DNA from: Hawksworthiomyces lignivorus
Taxonomy: Eukaryota; Ascomycota; Sordariomycetes; Ophiostomatales; Ophiostomataceae
Assembly (NCBI GenBank): GCA_002917075.1
Contig: NTMA01000096.1
Location: 92,349 to 156,348, forward strand
DNA length: 64,000 bases
Direction: 5' to 3'
Below the pieces are notes generated by a model. That model had not been told where the DNA came from. It saw only the letters and a list, made by a program, of their open reading frames with translations, and made no database searches. Below, one piece after another: positions 54,230 through 64,000 of this stretch (the stretch's first letter is position 1; the number at the start of each line of letters is the position of its first letter). The translations under genes and the position numbers were made by a program.

Positions 54230-56616
54230 ATGTCCAGCAGTAACAACGGCAACGGCATCGCCGACAGTAATGGAGAGTTACACAACGAGAAAGGCTCTAG
54301 CAGCAAGGGCCGATCGTGGCCCTGGTCTGGACGCAAGGCGGCTGCGGATCCTGCCAAAAAGGACGATTTCGTAGCGGAGGGCAAAGGAAGGCCCACCAAA
54401 TGGAGCATGGGCGTACTGAACGATCCTAGGACTCATGAAGTGCCAGGTATGCCTCTCTCCAGATCGATCACAACTCGGCCCTTTGCATCTCGTTAGAACT
54501 GCCTTGTGCTCAAAGCTAACTGATAAGGCTCCGTTCTGCTCCTCACGGGTCACCGAAACGAGCCTCTAGGTCTTCGAAATGCTCCAGCCAGAACTTCTCA
54601 TTCATCTCTGCCGTCTCAGTCTCCCGTCCGAAGCCGTCCGAGCATGGGAAGCCGCAGGTCTTCCCGCCAATCCAAGGTCCCCGACGTGAAGAAGACAAAA
54701 GATGGAGCAATCATCCTCGAGCCACAGCCGGAGGATTCCAAGAACGATCCTCTAAACTGGCCCGTATGGAGACGAGATGCTGCTCTGCTCTCCCTGGGCT
54801 TTTACTGTATGCTGGGTGGCGGCATGACCCCGATCTTGGCCGCGGGCTTCAACGATATTTCTGCCACTTTCAACGTATCAACTGAGCAAGTAGCCTTGAC
54901 GACGGGGCTGTACATGATGGGGCTCGGTGTCGGGTCGGTTTTCTTCTCCCCGACAGCCATCCTCTGGGGCAAACGCCCCGTGTACCTGCTTGCTGCCATC
55001 ATGTTCAGCTGCTCCGGGATCTGGTGTGCCACAGCCAAAAGCTTCCCATCTCTCTTGGTGGGAAGAATCTTCCAAGGCATCGCTGTCAGCCCTGTAGAAT
55101 GCCTGCCTTCCGCTACCATTGCCGAGATTTTTTTTCTCCATGAGCGTGCTTATCGCTTGGGAATCTACACGCTACTGCTTTTGGGTGGTAAGAATCTATC
55201 GCCTCTAGCCAGCGCAGCTATTATCCAGAGCAAGGGTTGGCGATGGGTATTCTGGTAAGTATCTGCTAGTTATCCTGACACAGAATGAGTCGATTCTAAT
55301 ACTATGCTAGGGTTGTGGCCATCATTGTAGGAGCCTGCTTCTTTCTGCTTTTCTTCTTCGTGCCCGAGACATTCTGGGACCGCACTCCAAGACCTAGAGT
55401 CCGTTCACGATCAAGAAAAACGTCCAAACTGAATCTCTTCAGCCATGGAAGTCTCCACCCTGATCAACACCAAGACGAGACAAGCTCCGTCCCCCAGAGG
55501 CCCCCGCTCCCTCACAGGCCTACTCAAAACCTTCATGTTGGATTTGCTGCTCCTGAAGAAGAAAATCGTAGTCAAAAGGACCTAGTTGGCCCTTCTGGAA
55601 ATGACAGTAAGATCTTGGAGCCAAGTTTACCAGATCATCAACCCGAGACTATAGCTCAAGCTGCTCCGGCGCCACAAACTCAGTCGCTGGAGGGGATACG
55701 CATTACTGGAGAGGTGCCGACTCCATACGTGGTTTCGGAATCCGACGTGGAAACAGGATCCGGATACTTTTCGGCTCATCAGCAAGCTACTGTACTCGAC
55801 GAGAATGGAAATCCTGTTCCAGTAGGACCAGGCCAGTATACTCACGCCCTTCGTTATAAGCCGGCCCAGACTTTCGTCCAGCAGCTCCGGCCATGGAATG
55901 GTCGCCTCCACCATGATAATTGGTTCCGGGTCGCACTCCGGCCGTTTATCCTCTTTGCTTACCCTGCTGTGCTCTGGTCAGCTGTTGTCTATTCCTGCTC
56001 GATTGGATGGCTGATCGTGCTCTCTGAATCTGTTTCCGTTATCTACCGCTCTCCAGATACGTACAACTTCTCTGCCCTCTCTGCTGGCCTTATTTACATC
56101 TCCCCCTTCGTCGGCGGTGTCCTGGGTACGGCCGTGGCAGGAAAAGTCAGCGACATCATTGTGCGGGCCATGACGCGCCGCAATGGCGGTCTCTACGAGC
56201 CCGAGTTCCGCTTGGTGATGGCAGCCCCGGTCGCCATCACGACAGTGATTGGGCTGATGGGCTATGGCTGGTCTGTCGAGGTCCATGACCAATGGATCGT
56301 TCCTACCATCTTCTTCGGCATCATTTCATTTGGGTGCTCCCTCGGTTCCACCACATCCATTACTTTCTGCGTGGACTCCTACCGGCAGTATGCAGGCGAA
56401 GCGCTAGTTACACTCAACTTCTCCAAGAACATCCTTCATGGTTTGGTGTTCAGTCTGTTCTTTAACAGCTGGTTGCAGGCCAAGGGCAGCAAGTCGGTGT
56501 TTATCTGGCTGGGAGTTATCCAGCTAATCCTTCTTACGGCGACAGTGCCGTTGTACATCTTTGGAAAGAGGGCCCGGATGTGGACCACTCGCAGGAACTT
56601 GATGGAGAAATTTTAG
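54230..56616 (+). CDS. MFS transporter, DHA1-type with long disordered N-terminus and loop
   Basis: Three exons, 54230-54446, 54528-55254 and 55311-56616 (introns 81 and 56 nt), encode 749 aa, well above the usual 480-560 of its class. The excess is in two low-complexity parts: a hydrophilic, serine- and lysine-rich N-terminus of about 165 residues, and a long central cytosolic loop (about 335-525) between helices 6 and 7 with repeated proline, glutamine and serine. The membrane domain has NDPLNWPVWRRD, SPTAILWGKRPVYL and PETFWDRTPRP, the HOL1-like subgroup of DHA1. Such carriers move small organic solutes or ions. The loop may be a regulatory or phosphorylated segment. The substrate is unknown. 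Confidence 0.92.
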
Positions 56617-57593
56617 TATCACATATTTCGCATTGTCATAATTTTGTTTGGGCAGTATTTTGCTTTTCTGCATTTGCATCCTCTTGAAGATTCTCGGGAT
56701 TATTGCATTATTTGGTCTGCCTTTTAGACAAGGATGTCTTCAACAAGGCGCAATGTAATTGAACGGAGTTCGCATATTTTGTAGCATATGAGATATACAA
56801 GCATGATGCTTCTCGGCTGCCTTGACTGGGGTATAGATGTATTTTTTTTTTTTTGAAGTAAGATGGCATTATTCGAAGAGGAACCTTGATGCGGAATACC
56901 GCGCATAGTATTATGAATTTAGATGTTTTTTTGGGGAATAATACTACGTTTTCTCAAAATAGAAATGAAAGAAAAAAGGATAAAAAAAATTTGTCATGTA
57001 AGAAACATCATGCTAATTTCATCCTCTAGGCAACTATATAAGAGCGCTGCCACTGGAGTATCTCAGTCTCTCTAGGCAACAATAACCTCTGCCACGGCCG
57101 TAAGCCTCAGACACAAACCTCCTGAATGAATGCCGGCTCGGTAGCAAAACCTCTTCTTAATTCGTCAATCCGAAAGATCTCTACGTAGCGTTAAGAAATG
57201 AATACGTATTGCTCTTATTTTTCCTTCGGGTCACATTTTCACCGAAGTGTCCTAAATATAGCATTGATATGAAAAGACAGGCCCGTGAGAGTTACCAGGA
57301 AGCTGCTGTGCAGGGTCAAGATGCATACTTCATACTGTTTGTAGGTGTAACATGTGCCATTTAATGTTTCGATAACTCCAGCTGACAGAGCGCAAGTCAT
57401 GGTATTATAAACTCTATTGTAGAGATAAATCTCCTTCTGCTTCCTCCTAGTTCTTCAATTACTTATTTCACGTTATCTTTTCTCTATTCTTTGCCCTTTA
57501 AATTTATTCGTGGTAAAATAGGAATACTTTTTAACCTTGTTGCCGTGTCATTTTGAACCATAAAACCCAGCAGTTTTTTGTTGCGTTTTGAAC
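56617..57593. other. Intergenic, promoter of aspartyl protease
   Basis: About 980 bp. A TATATAAG-type TATA element lies near 57035, too far (about 560 bp) from the next ATG unless the leader is long. The 11-mer CTCTAGGCAAC occurs twice, at 57024-57034 and 57070-57080, flanking it. No gene is seen. Confidence 0.5.
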
Positions 57594-59018
57594 ATGAAGG
57601 TCAGCTCTATCAGAAATAATGTAGCGGTTACCGCAACAGCTGTCCTACTATGTCCCAATGTCTCTTGCACTTCCGTGACACTCCACCGCAGACAAATATC
57701 TAGTTGGACAAACCCGTCGGCCCTTACGACCACAGCATTCGCAACCAATTTCGACGTCGAGGTGAAATTTGGCAACCAGTCCTTCTTCCTTCTTGTGGAC
57801 ACTGGCAGTAGTGACACCTGGGTTGTCCAGACGGGCTTCCGATGCATCAATGCTACGAACAATTCGGAGCTATCAGAATCCAACTGTGCATATGGTCCAA
57901 CTTACAATATCTCGACAGCTTTCTCAAAGATCCAGAACGAAACATTTGGTGTTAAATACGGCACAGGAATTGCTATGGGAATTTTAGGTATCGAGGACGT
58001 CACTGTAGGCGGCATTACTGTGAAGAACCAAACTGTGGGTGTTGTCCAATCTACCACCGACGTAGGTGATAATACTATAAGCGGTATTCTTGGCTTGGGT
58101 TACCCGTCGCTCACTTCAGCACACCTGGGCAACAACTATCCGAACGATTCTCTTTCCCTAATTACAAATCGAACCGTATACGACCCATTGTTTACAAGTA
58201 TGTACAAACAAAATTTGACAGACTCTTGGTACAGCGTTGTCCTAGACCGGCTGCCGGCCAATGTTTCAAAAGGGCCGGGAGGATACCTAGGATTTGGTGT
58301 ACTGCCAAATGTGTCGTATGTCAACAACTGGGCCACCGCACCAGTTGAGATCACAGACGTAATACCGGAATCCTACTATGAGAACAACATCCCGATTATT
58401 AGTTTATGGACTTTGACCGTCAGTAGCGTCATATGGGGACCGCCGTCGTCTGCAAAGACGGTGCAAGCTACAGGCAGCAATGAGATACATGGTTCTGTCA
58501 CCGAGTCTACAACCAACAATAAGTCTTTTCAAGCTGCCGTTGATACAGGCAACGAACTCAACATATTTCCACTCGAAATGGCGACGGCCGTTAACGCTCT
58601 CTTTAACCCGCCGGCGACATTAAACAATGACAGTGGTATTTTTGCTGTCGACTGCGCCGCAGACGCTCCTCAGCTTGGCGTCACTATTGGTAACCAGACT
58701 TTCTGGCATAATGCAGAAGACTTGATCATTCCAAGCTATGATAACGACGGCAACACAATAGCATGTGTCTCGGCTATTGCTACTCCCGCCAACTCTGACA
58801 CAATCGGGCTCAATTTCTTGGGTGACGCATTCCTCAAGAACGTTGTCTCTGTCTTCGATTTTGGAAACACCGAAATGCGGTTTGCAGCTAGAGTTGACAG
58901 CAACACTACTAGCAGCAGCGGCTCAGCGAAGACGTCGGCTGCATACACTTTCTTTCCTACTAATGCCTTGTTCATCTGGTGTGCATTATTTTCCCAGATT
59001 GTTTTGTGCATTCTTTAA
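57594..59018 (+). CDS. Pepsin-like aspartyl protease, probably GPI-anchored (yapsin-like)
   Basis: A single exon for 474 aa. The ATG at 57594 opens a signal peptide of about 25 residues. The first catalytic motif is complete, D69-T-G-S-S-D-T-W. The flap is KYGTG. The second is D317-T-G-N in VDTGNELNIFP, where the expected Ser/Thr after DTG is Asn; the catalytic aspartate remains. More than ten NxT/NxS sites suggest heavy glycosylation. The C-terminus has a serine-rich part (TSSSGSAK) and a hydrophobic end, the pattern of a GPI signal, placing the enzyme at the cell surface. It would cleave proteins outside the cell or in the wall. The length is near that of yapsin-like fungal proteases. Confidence 0.92.
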   Translation: MKVSSIRNNVAVTATAVLLCPNVSCTSVTLHRRQISSWTNPSALTTTAFATNFDVEVKFGNQSFFLLVDTGSSDTWVVQTGFRCINATNNSELSESNCAYGPTYNISTAFSKIQNETFGVKYGTGIAMGILGIEDVTVGGITVKNQTVGVVQSTTDVGDNTISGILGLGYPSLTSAHLGNNYPNDSLSLITNRTVYDPLFTSMYKQNLTDSWYSVVLDRLPANVSKGPGGYLGFGVLPNVSYVNNWATAPVEITDVIPESYYENNIPIISLWTLTVSSVIWGPPSSAKTVQATGSNEIHGSVTESTTNNKSFQAAVDTGNELNIFPLEMATAVNALFNPPATLNNDSGIFAVDCAADAPQLGVTIGNQTFWHNAEDLIIPSYDNDGNTIACVSAIATPANSDTIGLNFLGDAFLKNVVSVFDFGNTEMRFAARVDSNTTSSSGSAKTSAAYTFFPTNALFIWCALFSQIVLCIL

Positions 59019-59426
59019 TATACGGATATTTATCCGATTTAAATAGTCTTACCAAGTTGTAACAAGAGGAGAGACTGTAATGACAGAAGCAGGTGTTTCA
59101 AAGTGCGAGGTCTTCAATCTTTAACTTTAGCGCTTTTGGAAAACTATTAAAAACTGTATTCAAAGAATTTTCCCATAAACAGAGCAGAGCAGCGAAATAA
59201 AGGCTTAAAGTTCCTCTAAAACAATTCTCATATACCATTAGCGATGTATTGGATACTTATGTCTCCATAACGTGTCAGTTTATAAAGCATTCGTAGTTTT
59301 GATACCATCGTAGCAACGGTCGGAAAACCACGCTAACTTTTGAGAAGCTCGTTTTATTCCTCAACTTGGCATCCAATGATCCGCCCTGAACGATCACGAA
59401 TAACTTCTGTATCAAGGCTATTCGCC
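59019..59426. other. Convergent 3' spacer
   Basis: A 408-bp AT-rich spacer between the protease and the tetraspanin. On the minus strand a second frame stays open through to about 59354, overlapping the end of the tetraspanin coding region. Confidence 0.5.
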
Positions 59427-60518
59427 TCACGAGGATCTTGTGTCTCCCCACCCGGCTGGATCGTCGTGGTCAACATTGTGCGATGGTTCAACCCGAGGTC
59501 CATTGCTTCCATAAGGGCCTCCATTCCGTGTTTGTCCAGCCTGGTCTTCACCTGCCACGCTCTCATCAATATCGTCGACCAAATGATTTCCAGCTTCTCC
59601 GAGGAGCGGACGGGCAACGGCTGCCTCTCCGTTTCCGACTCGGACAAATCGTTCTAGCGTTCTAACCCAGCCACTTTGTGGATGAGAGGAAACCCACTGC
59701 GCAAACAAAAACATTAATACCTGAACCACCGTGAAGGAAATGTCAGCTTATTACACGGTTATGCGAATGTTCTCTTTCCTATGTTTAAAGGAAAATGAAA
59801 AGCATTACCTGTAGCAACACAGATGTGAGCACGACTCCACTTTCCACGCCAGCATTGCGCTGGAACGTGCTGGTCCAAGGCTCGGCACATGCAAGGCTCC
59901 TGCCGAAGCGCTCTGCACAAGGCGCCCCTCCACCGGTATTGAGGTCTTCTTTAAAAGGCCAGGCACGGTCTCGCACAGAGTTGAAGCCACAGCAATTGAA
60001 GACGTCTTGGATGCGACGGATGGCTGCCGCATTTTTGGTGGCAAAGAGGCGCTGCCAGGCTGTTGAGAGCAAACAGCTGCGGATCGAAGTATCAGGGACA
60101 GCAGAGAGGAAGAACGTAGAGAGCACAACGGAAAGGACGAATTGGAGAATCTGTAGGAGCGGGGAGAGGATGGAGAAAGGTGACGATCGGTGGTGCACGG
60201 TACTAGAGAGGAGCGCAACTACCAGCTGATTTCCTAAACTGAAGAAAGGAAGGAGGATAGCTAAGACGGTGAGAGCTGGCGACAGCGGGAGTGACAATGC
60301 AGTGGTATGGCGGTGTTCGTAGCTAGTGCGAAAGTGTACACATACGGTCAGCTCCACTTGCTCCTATTTGTCCTTCGTAAAAGTTTCCAGATGATAGAAC
60401 TAAACTCACATCGCTACACATCCTAGGGCTACCAGAAGCTTGGAAATTGTTAGAATGATGTCGTTGTGGCATTAGGTAGGAGTCTTACTAAAAGGTACAA
60501 ATAAATCCAGTTCGCCAT
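59427..60518 (-). CDS. Tetraspanin-like membrane protein (fungal Tsp3 type)
   Basis: Four exons, 60518-60489, 60438-60410, 60322-59809 and 59720-59427 (introns 50, 87 and 88 nt), encode 288 aa. The two tiny first exons (10 and 9.7 codons) rebuild MANWIYLYLL and LLVALGCVA, helix 1, and join to IYEHRHTTALSLPLSPALTV. Three further helices follow. The large extracellular loop has NCCGF, the tetraspanin CCG core, and later cysteines (GAPCAERFGRSLACAEPW) that should pair with it. The last exon gives helix 4 and a hydrophilic tail. In fungi, tetraspanins act at the plasma membrane in hyphal growth or infection structures. The C-terminal frame is my choice: another minus frame in the same DNA is open for 97 codons. 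Confidence 0.82.
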
Positions 60519-61678
60519 GATGGACTGCTTAAAATTATTAGGATGCTAAATATGTTTCGTTTGTTAAATTTGTCTCGTTAGTCATAGAGGAGCTGGGCTG
60601 TCAAGTTTAGTAAAGAAACAAGTGAAAAGTGAACATAGAGGCAGCCCCAACCATATCTACCAGATAGCTAATAGGAACCGTTCATACGAATGCCTTTCAA
60701 GCGGGGCACATCATATTCATCACGTTACACAAATTGACCCCTCCACTCTCATCGGGAAAATAAAGGAAACTATTGCTTCGTTTAGATGCCACCGTGCTTT
60801 CAGGAAGGCACAGTTTCATCGTCTCAGCTCGCGGTGTCACGATGACACCACTTTTTTTCTGAGGCATGTCCAAGAAGAGCCATAGTCCTAGTTGTCACTA
60901 GTAGCTGCACTCTCGGTTGTTAGCGTCGAGACTTGGGATAGGCCTGCTACCGTATTATATGCATGAGGTACTGGGACATACCGTCTGAAGCTTAATAGTT
61001 CTCGTCCTCTCACTAAGGATAGATGCTATTATTACCGCTTAATGAACTCTTAGCACTACTGTAGATAGTTATGAAAACTGTAAAAGGAACCTCACGCTCA
61101 TAGCACAACCGCAATCGTCGCTATTATGTCTGTTTCGCAATTGAGAATCTCGGTTCTGTCACATATTAATTAAGTATTGGTAGCTATTGATGCATGTCCA
61201 ATTATTAACGGATTGATGTAGCGGTTTTCATTGAACAGTAGTGTAGTGAGTGCAGCGGATATGCCAGATGGAGAACAAACCCCCAAATCCAACCGTACAA
61301 GCAGGGCGAAGCTAGAAGTACCTTACAGTTTCACCAAGCTACAAACACACCAAACTTTCAAGAATTATGAGATACTATTCTTCATTCTGAGTGCAATATT
61401 CGGATTGCAAAACGCTGCGCTACCAGGGAGAAGGGTTTTGGGGTTCTTTGCCACATATAAGTTTATCAATGAGATTCGCAACATGAGTACACGAACCCAT
61501 ATATTTGCTTTAGCATAACGGAAGCTTGGCTATCCACTTTGTCTGAATACACAGGATGTATGATCGCCACCGTATTATATCCTAGGAATCTTTCTCCAGA
61601 GAATACTAGTTAACCACTTGAGTGAGTTGTACAGGCACCAAGTCTTCGTAGAATAATCGAATGTGTGTACTTCGCACA
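60519..61678. other. Intergenic region
   Basis: About 1.16 kb with the promoter of the tetraspanin and the 3' UTR of the peptidase. A 95-codon frame at 61231-61518 has no recognisable motif and is not taken as a gene. Confidence 0.5.
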
Positions 61679-63489
61679 TTATAATTCGGCTTCGTCAACG
61701 TTACGAATGAACAAGAAAAAGAATTTTACTGCGTTGATATGATTGTTCACGTTAACCTTTTCATCAACAGTGTGCACACCGCGAAGACCCGCCTCATCTT
61801 CGGGATCATATCCTGGCCCAAAGCGAAATATGTGTTTAGTTAGATCCCAGAAGAAGCGTGTATCTGTGTTTCCCGTCATGATGCCAGGGGCTAAACAGAC
61901 AGTTAGCAATTTCTTTTTATCCATTGTATGCGTAAGTGACGCGCAAGCATCTGCGGAGAAACAGATATTTTAAAATGCTGCTAAATATGCTACTTACTGA
62001 CGATTGTATCTTCTCCATAGACTGCGCGCACGCTGCCAGCAAGAATCGAAAAAGGATTTACGCCGGAGCCGTCTGCAGGCGAAATGGGGGAAGATTCGCT
62101 TCCACGTGGAGCGAAGAGAATGATTGAACTAGGCTCCTCTTGTCCGTCAAAGGCGTGCAATGTTAGATTATACTTAGCGGCTACACCACTTGCGATAGCA
62201 GTGAGGCGATCGTAGACAACCTGGGTTGTCTCGCCGATGTTAACTCGGTGGTTTATGACAGCCTTGGCGCGCTCTGGCATAGCATTCACCTTGACGCCAC
62301 CCTCAATGATGTCAACTGCCTGCGACGTCTGCAAGAGATACTTGATCTCTGGCCCCTGTTTGGAAGCCTCGATGGCCAGCAGGTCGGGCTCGTCATATGA
62401 TGTGTGGCGAGCCAGTAGTTTGCGCAATCTAGTGGGAAATTCCACTGCATGTGCGGCACCACATTGAAGCTGAGTGAAGTAAGGGTTCCTTTCGTCTAAG
62501 TGGGTACGATACTGAGTAGCCTCTATCTTGGTGACTAGCTCGCTCAGGATGCCAATGCTCGTGTGATCTCTGGGGATGGAAGAGTGCCCGCCAGGGGACC
62601 GAACCACGACCTCGACGTTGGTCGAACCCTTTTCTGCGGTTGCAGGCTTTGCAAAAAGCGACCCCCAAGCTCGCTCAAATTCTGCCCCCTCATCGATCAC
62701 CACGGCGATACCATCATTGCCGTAGCGGCTGTGGATAACGGCTGACAGATTTCCGGCGCCATGGAAACCAAATGACTCCTCATCGAAGCCAAAGGACAAT
62801 AAGAGGGTACGCTTTGGTTGGAAGCTATGTTGAACGAGAAGCTCCGTCGCCTCAAGCAGCGCAATCAACTGATTTTTGCAGTCGCTCGAACCGCGTCCCC
62901 AGATGAACTTGCCGTCATACGCGCCACTCCATGGAGGATAGGTCCATGCCTCGACAGTGTCATCAGGAACGGGTACTGTGTCCTGGTGTGCCATGAGCAC
63001 TGTGGGCTTGAGATTCACATCGCTACCCTGCCATGTGTAGAGCAGCCCGTGTGTATTGATTTTTTCGACACGTAGCTTTTGGTGAATGAGTGGGAAGGTC
63101 TGCTCGAGATAGTCATAAAACGCAAAGAAGACATCCCATCGACGATCCTCTCCTACTTCACCAAGGTCGTCAAATGTTTCTGTCTTAATCTTCACCGCCC
63201 CTGAAAGGCGCTCGATTGTTTCGTTGCGGAAAGCACTGCTCGAAAGGTAATTATATGCTCGGCCCAGCTCCCCATCCTTGTCATGATAGGGGAAGAGTGC
63301 ATTTGGTTGCACGCACACCGCCTGAGGGGTCGACAGAGAATCTTGGATTGTTATGATTCGAATCGCACGTATCGCCAGATAAGCAGAGCTTAAGAGCACC
63401 ACTAGGAGCCAAGCCACTGTACGGCGTGCCGAAACAGATCTTTGGAGCGCTAGTGGCTCAACCCTAATTTTCGATTTCTCAGACATCAT
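61679..63489 (-). CDS. M20 metallopeptidase, carboxypeptidase S-like (Gly-Xaa carboxypeptidase)
   Basis: Two exons, 63489-61998 and 61890-61679 (107-nt intron), encode 567 aa. The start is the ATG pair at 63489/63486; the upstream frame has no earlier ATG. A membrane anchor lies at about 25-43 (AWLLVVLLSSAYLAI), as in vacuolar carboxypeptidase S, so the catalytic domain is lumenal. Zinc-binding and catalytic residues are all present: H168 and D170 in AHQDT, D203 in GRGSSDCK, the E237-E238 pair in FDEES, and D (IDEGAEF), with the final H in GVHTVDEKV. The second exon supplies the C-terminal TPGIMTGNTDTRFFW. The enzyme removes amino acids from short peptides, releasing glycine- and leucine-type residues. 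This fits the peptide-use theme of the window. Confidence 0.94.
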
Positions 63490-64000
63490 GGCAGCCGTGA
63501 AAGTATTGATTTGATGGATAGAAATACACAAGAAGCAAACAACGGGAACATGCAGCTTATCAGTGCTGAAAAAGAACAGTGGTATCACCTTAGTCGCGAT
63601 GATAACATAGCAGCACCTCCGCCAGAATCAACTCTCAATACGACATACGCTGATTAATAGCTGTAATAGTGCTGGTGAGAGCATAAGACCCACTTATTAC
63701 GGCAGGAGAAGCATTCCGTCTTTGGCACAAAGTTTCGTGGGGTACCAATCCCCCACTGTAATTTCGCCCGCTTGACTCATCGTCTTGGGTCCGGTTACGC
63801 CACCAGTTCAAGTTCTTGTTGAACGCTTTGCTATTTATTAATATGTTCAGCTTGTGAAAATCAGAAAGATAAACACCGATTATATGAGCTTACACTGGGT
63901 TTCATTGAACATTCTGCAGACGTGAAAATTGTACCGACTCAATACACACGTGTTTTCATAACTCTACATATCCTCTTCCCCCCTCCCCCCCTCCCCCCCC
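63490..64000. other. Promoter of the M20 peptidase gene; C-rich window edge
   Basis: 511 bp upstream of the peptidase. The last 24 bases are almost pure C with single T breaks and run off the window, so their full extent is unknown. They do not match the CCCTAA telomere repeat. Confidence 0.5.
63977..64000. repeat. C-rich tract at window edge
   Basis: Runs of six to eight C separated by single T, cut by the end of the window. It is low complexity; it lacks the CCCTAA unit of fungal telomeres. Confidence 0.7.

Noticed and set aside
61231..61518. 95-codon frame as a small gene
   Set aside because: No recognisable domain, no splice structure and no conserved start context.
63977..64000. Telomere at the right edge
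   Set aside because: The tract is C with single T breaks and lacks the CCCTAA unit of fungal telomeres.

Overview
The window looks like nuclear chromosomal DNA from a filamentous ascomycete (Pezizomycotina). The evidence is short GT-AG introns (about 50-110 nt) in most genes, four Zn2Cys6 transcription factors of fungal type, fungus-restricted families (RTA1-like, Tsp3-type tetraspanin, laccase-like multicopper oxidase, tannase/feruloyl esterase), and metabolic genes interleaved with long AT-rich spacers. I see no rRNA, tRNA, CRISPR array, intact transposon or telomeric TTAGGG array. All gene models were read by eye: exon borders rest on frame continuity, GT/AG sites and conserved motifs.

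Layout. (1) 1.0-9.8 kb: a Gfo/Idh/MocA oxidoreductase, an anion:cation-symporter-type MFS carrier, a Zn2Cys6 regulator divergent from that carrier, and a D-amino-acid oxidase divergent from a C45 (isopenicillin-N acyltransferase-like) amidohydrolase. This reads as a small module for releasing and oxidising acylated D-amino-acid-like compounds. (2) 10.9-17.4 kb: a second Zn2Cys6 regulator, an RTA1-like seven-TM protein and a large 914-aa Zn2Cys6 regulator. (3) 18.1-25.7 kb: a 3-hydroxyacyl-CoA dehydrogenase-type enzyme divergent from an acetoacetate-decarboxylase-family protein, an eight-exon sugar-type MFS carrier with an apparently broken splice donor, and a secreted tannase/feruloyl esterase. 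(4) 28.9-30.1 kb: a membrane GT32-type glycosyltransferase. (5) 32.1-44.9 kb: a Zn2Cys6 regulator divergent from an amino-acid permease, two short-chain dehydrogenases, a Baeyer-Villiger-type monooxygenase and a secreted laccase-like oxidase. (6) 47.5-63.5 kb: an unrecognised putatively myristoylated protein, a DHA2-type and a long DHA1-type MFS carrier, a GPI-type aspartyl protease, a tetraspanin and a carboxypeptidase S-like M20 peptidase.

How the genes may work together. Five head-to-head pairs with spacers of about 370-645 bp suggest shared promoters: MFS/regulator, D-amino-acid oxidase/C45 enzyme, dehydrogenase/decarboxylase, regulator/amino-acid permease, and SDR/monooxygenase. The overall theme is uptake and catabolism (peptides, acylated amino acids, ketones, plant phenolics) under local regulators. 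I found no polyketide synthase, NRPS or terpene synthase, so a classical secondary-metabolite cluster is not supported inside the window. The signals I find most interesting are the D-amino-acid oxidase/C45 pair, the splice-donor lesion in the sugar carrier, the three 20-bp repeats just upstream of the laccase TATA box, and the fact that all four Zn2Cys6 genes carry an intron inside the zinc cluster.
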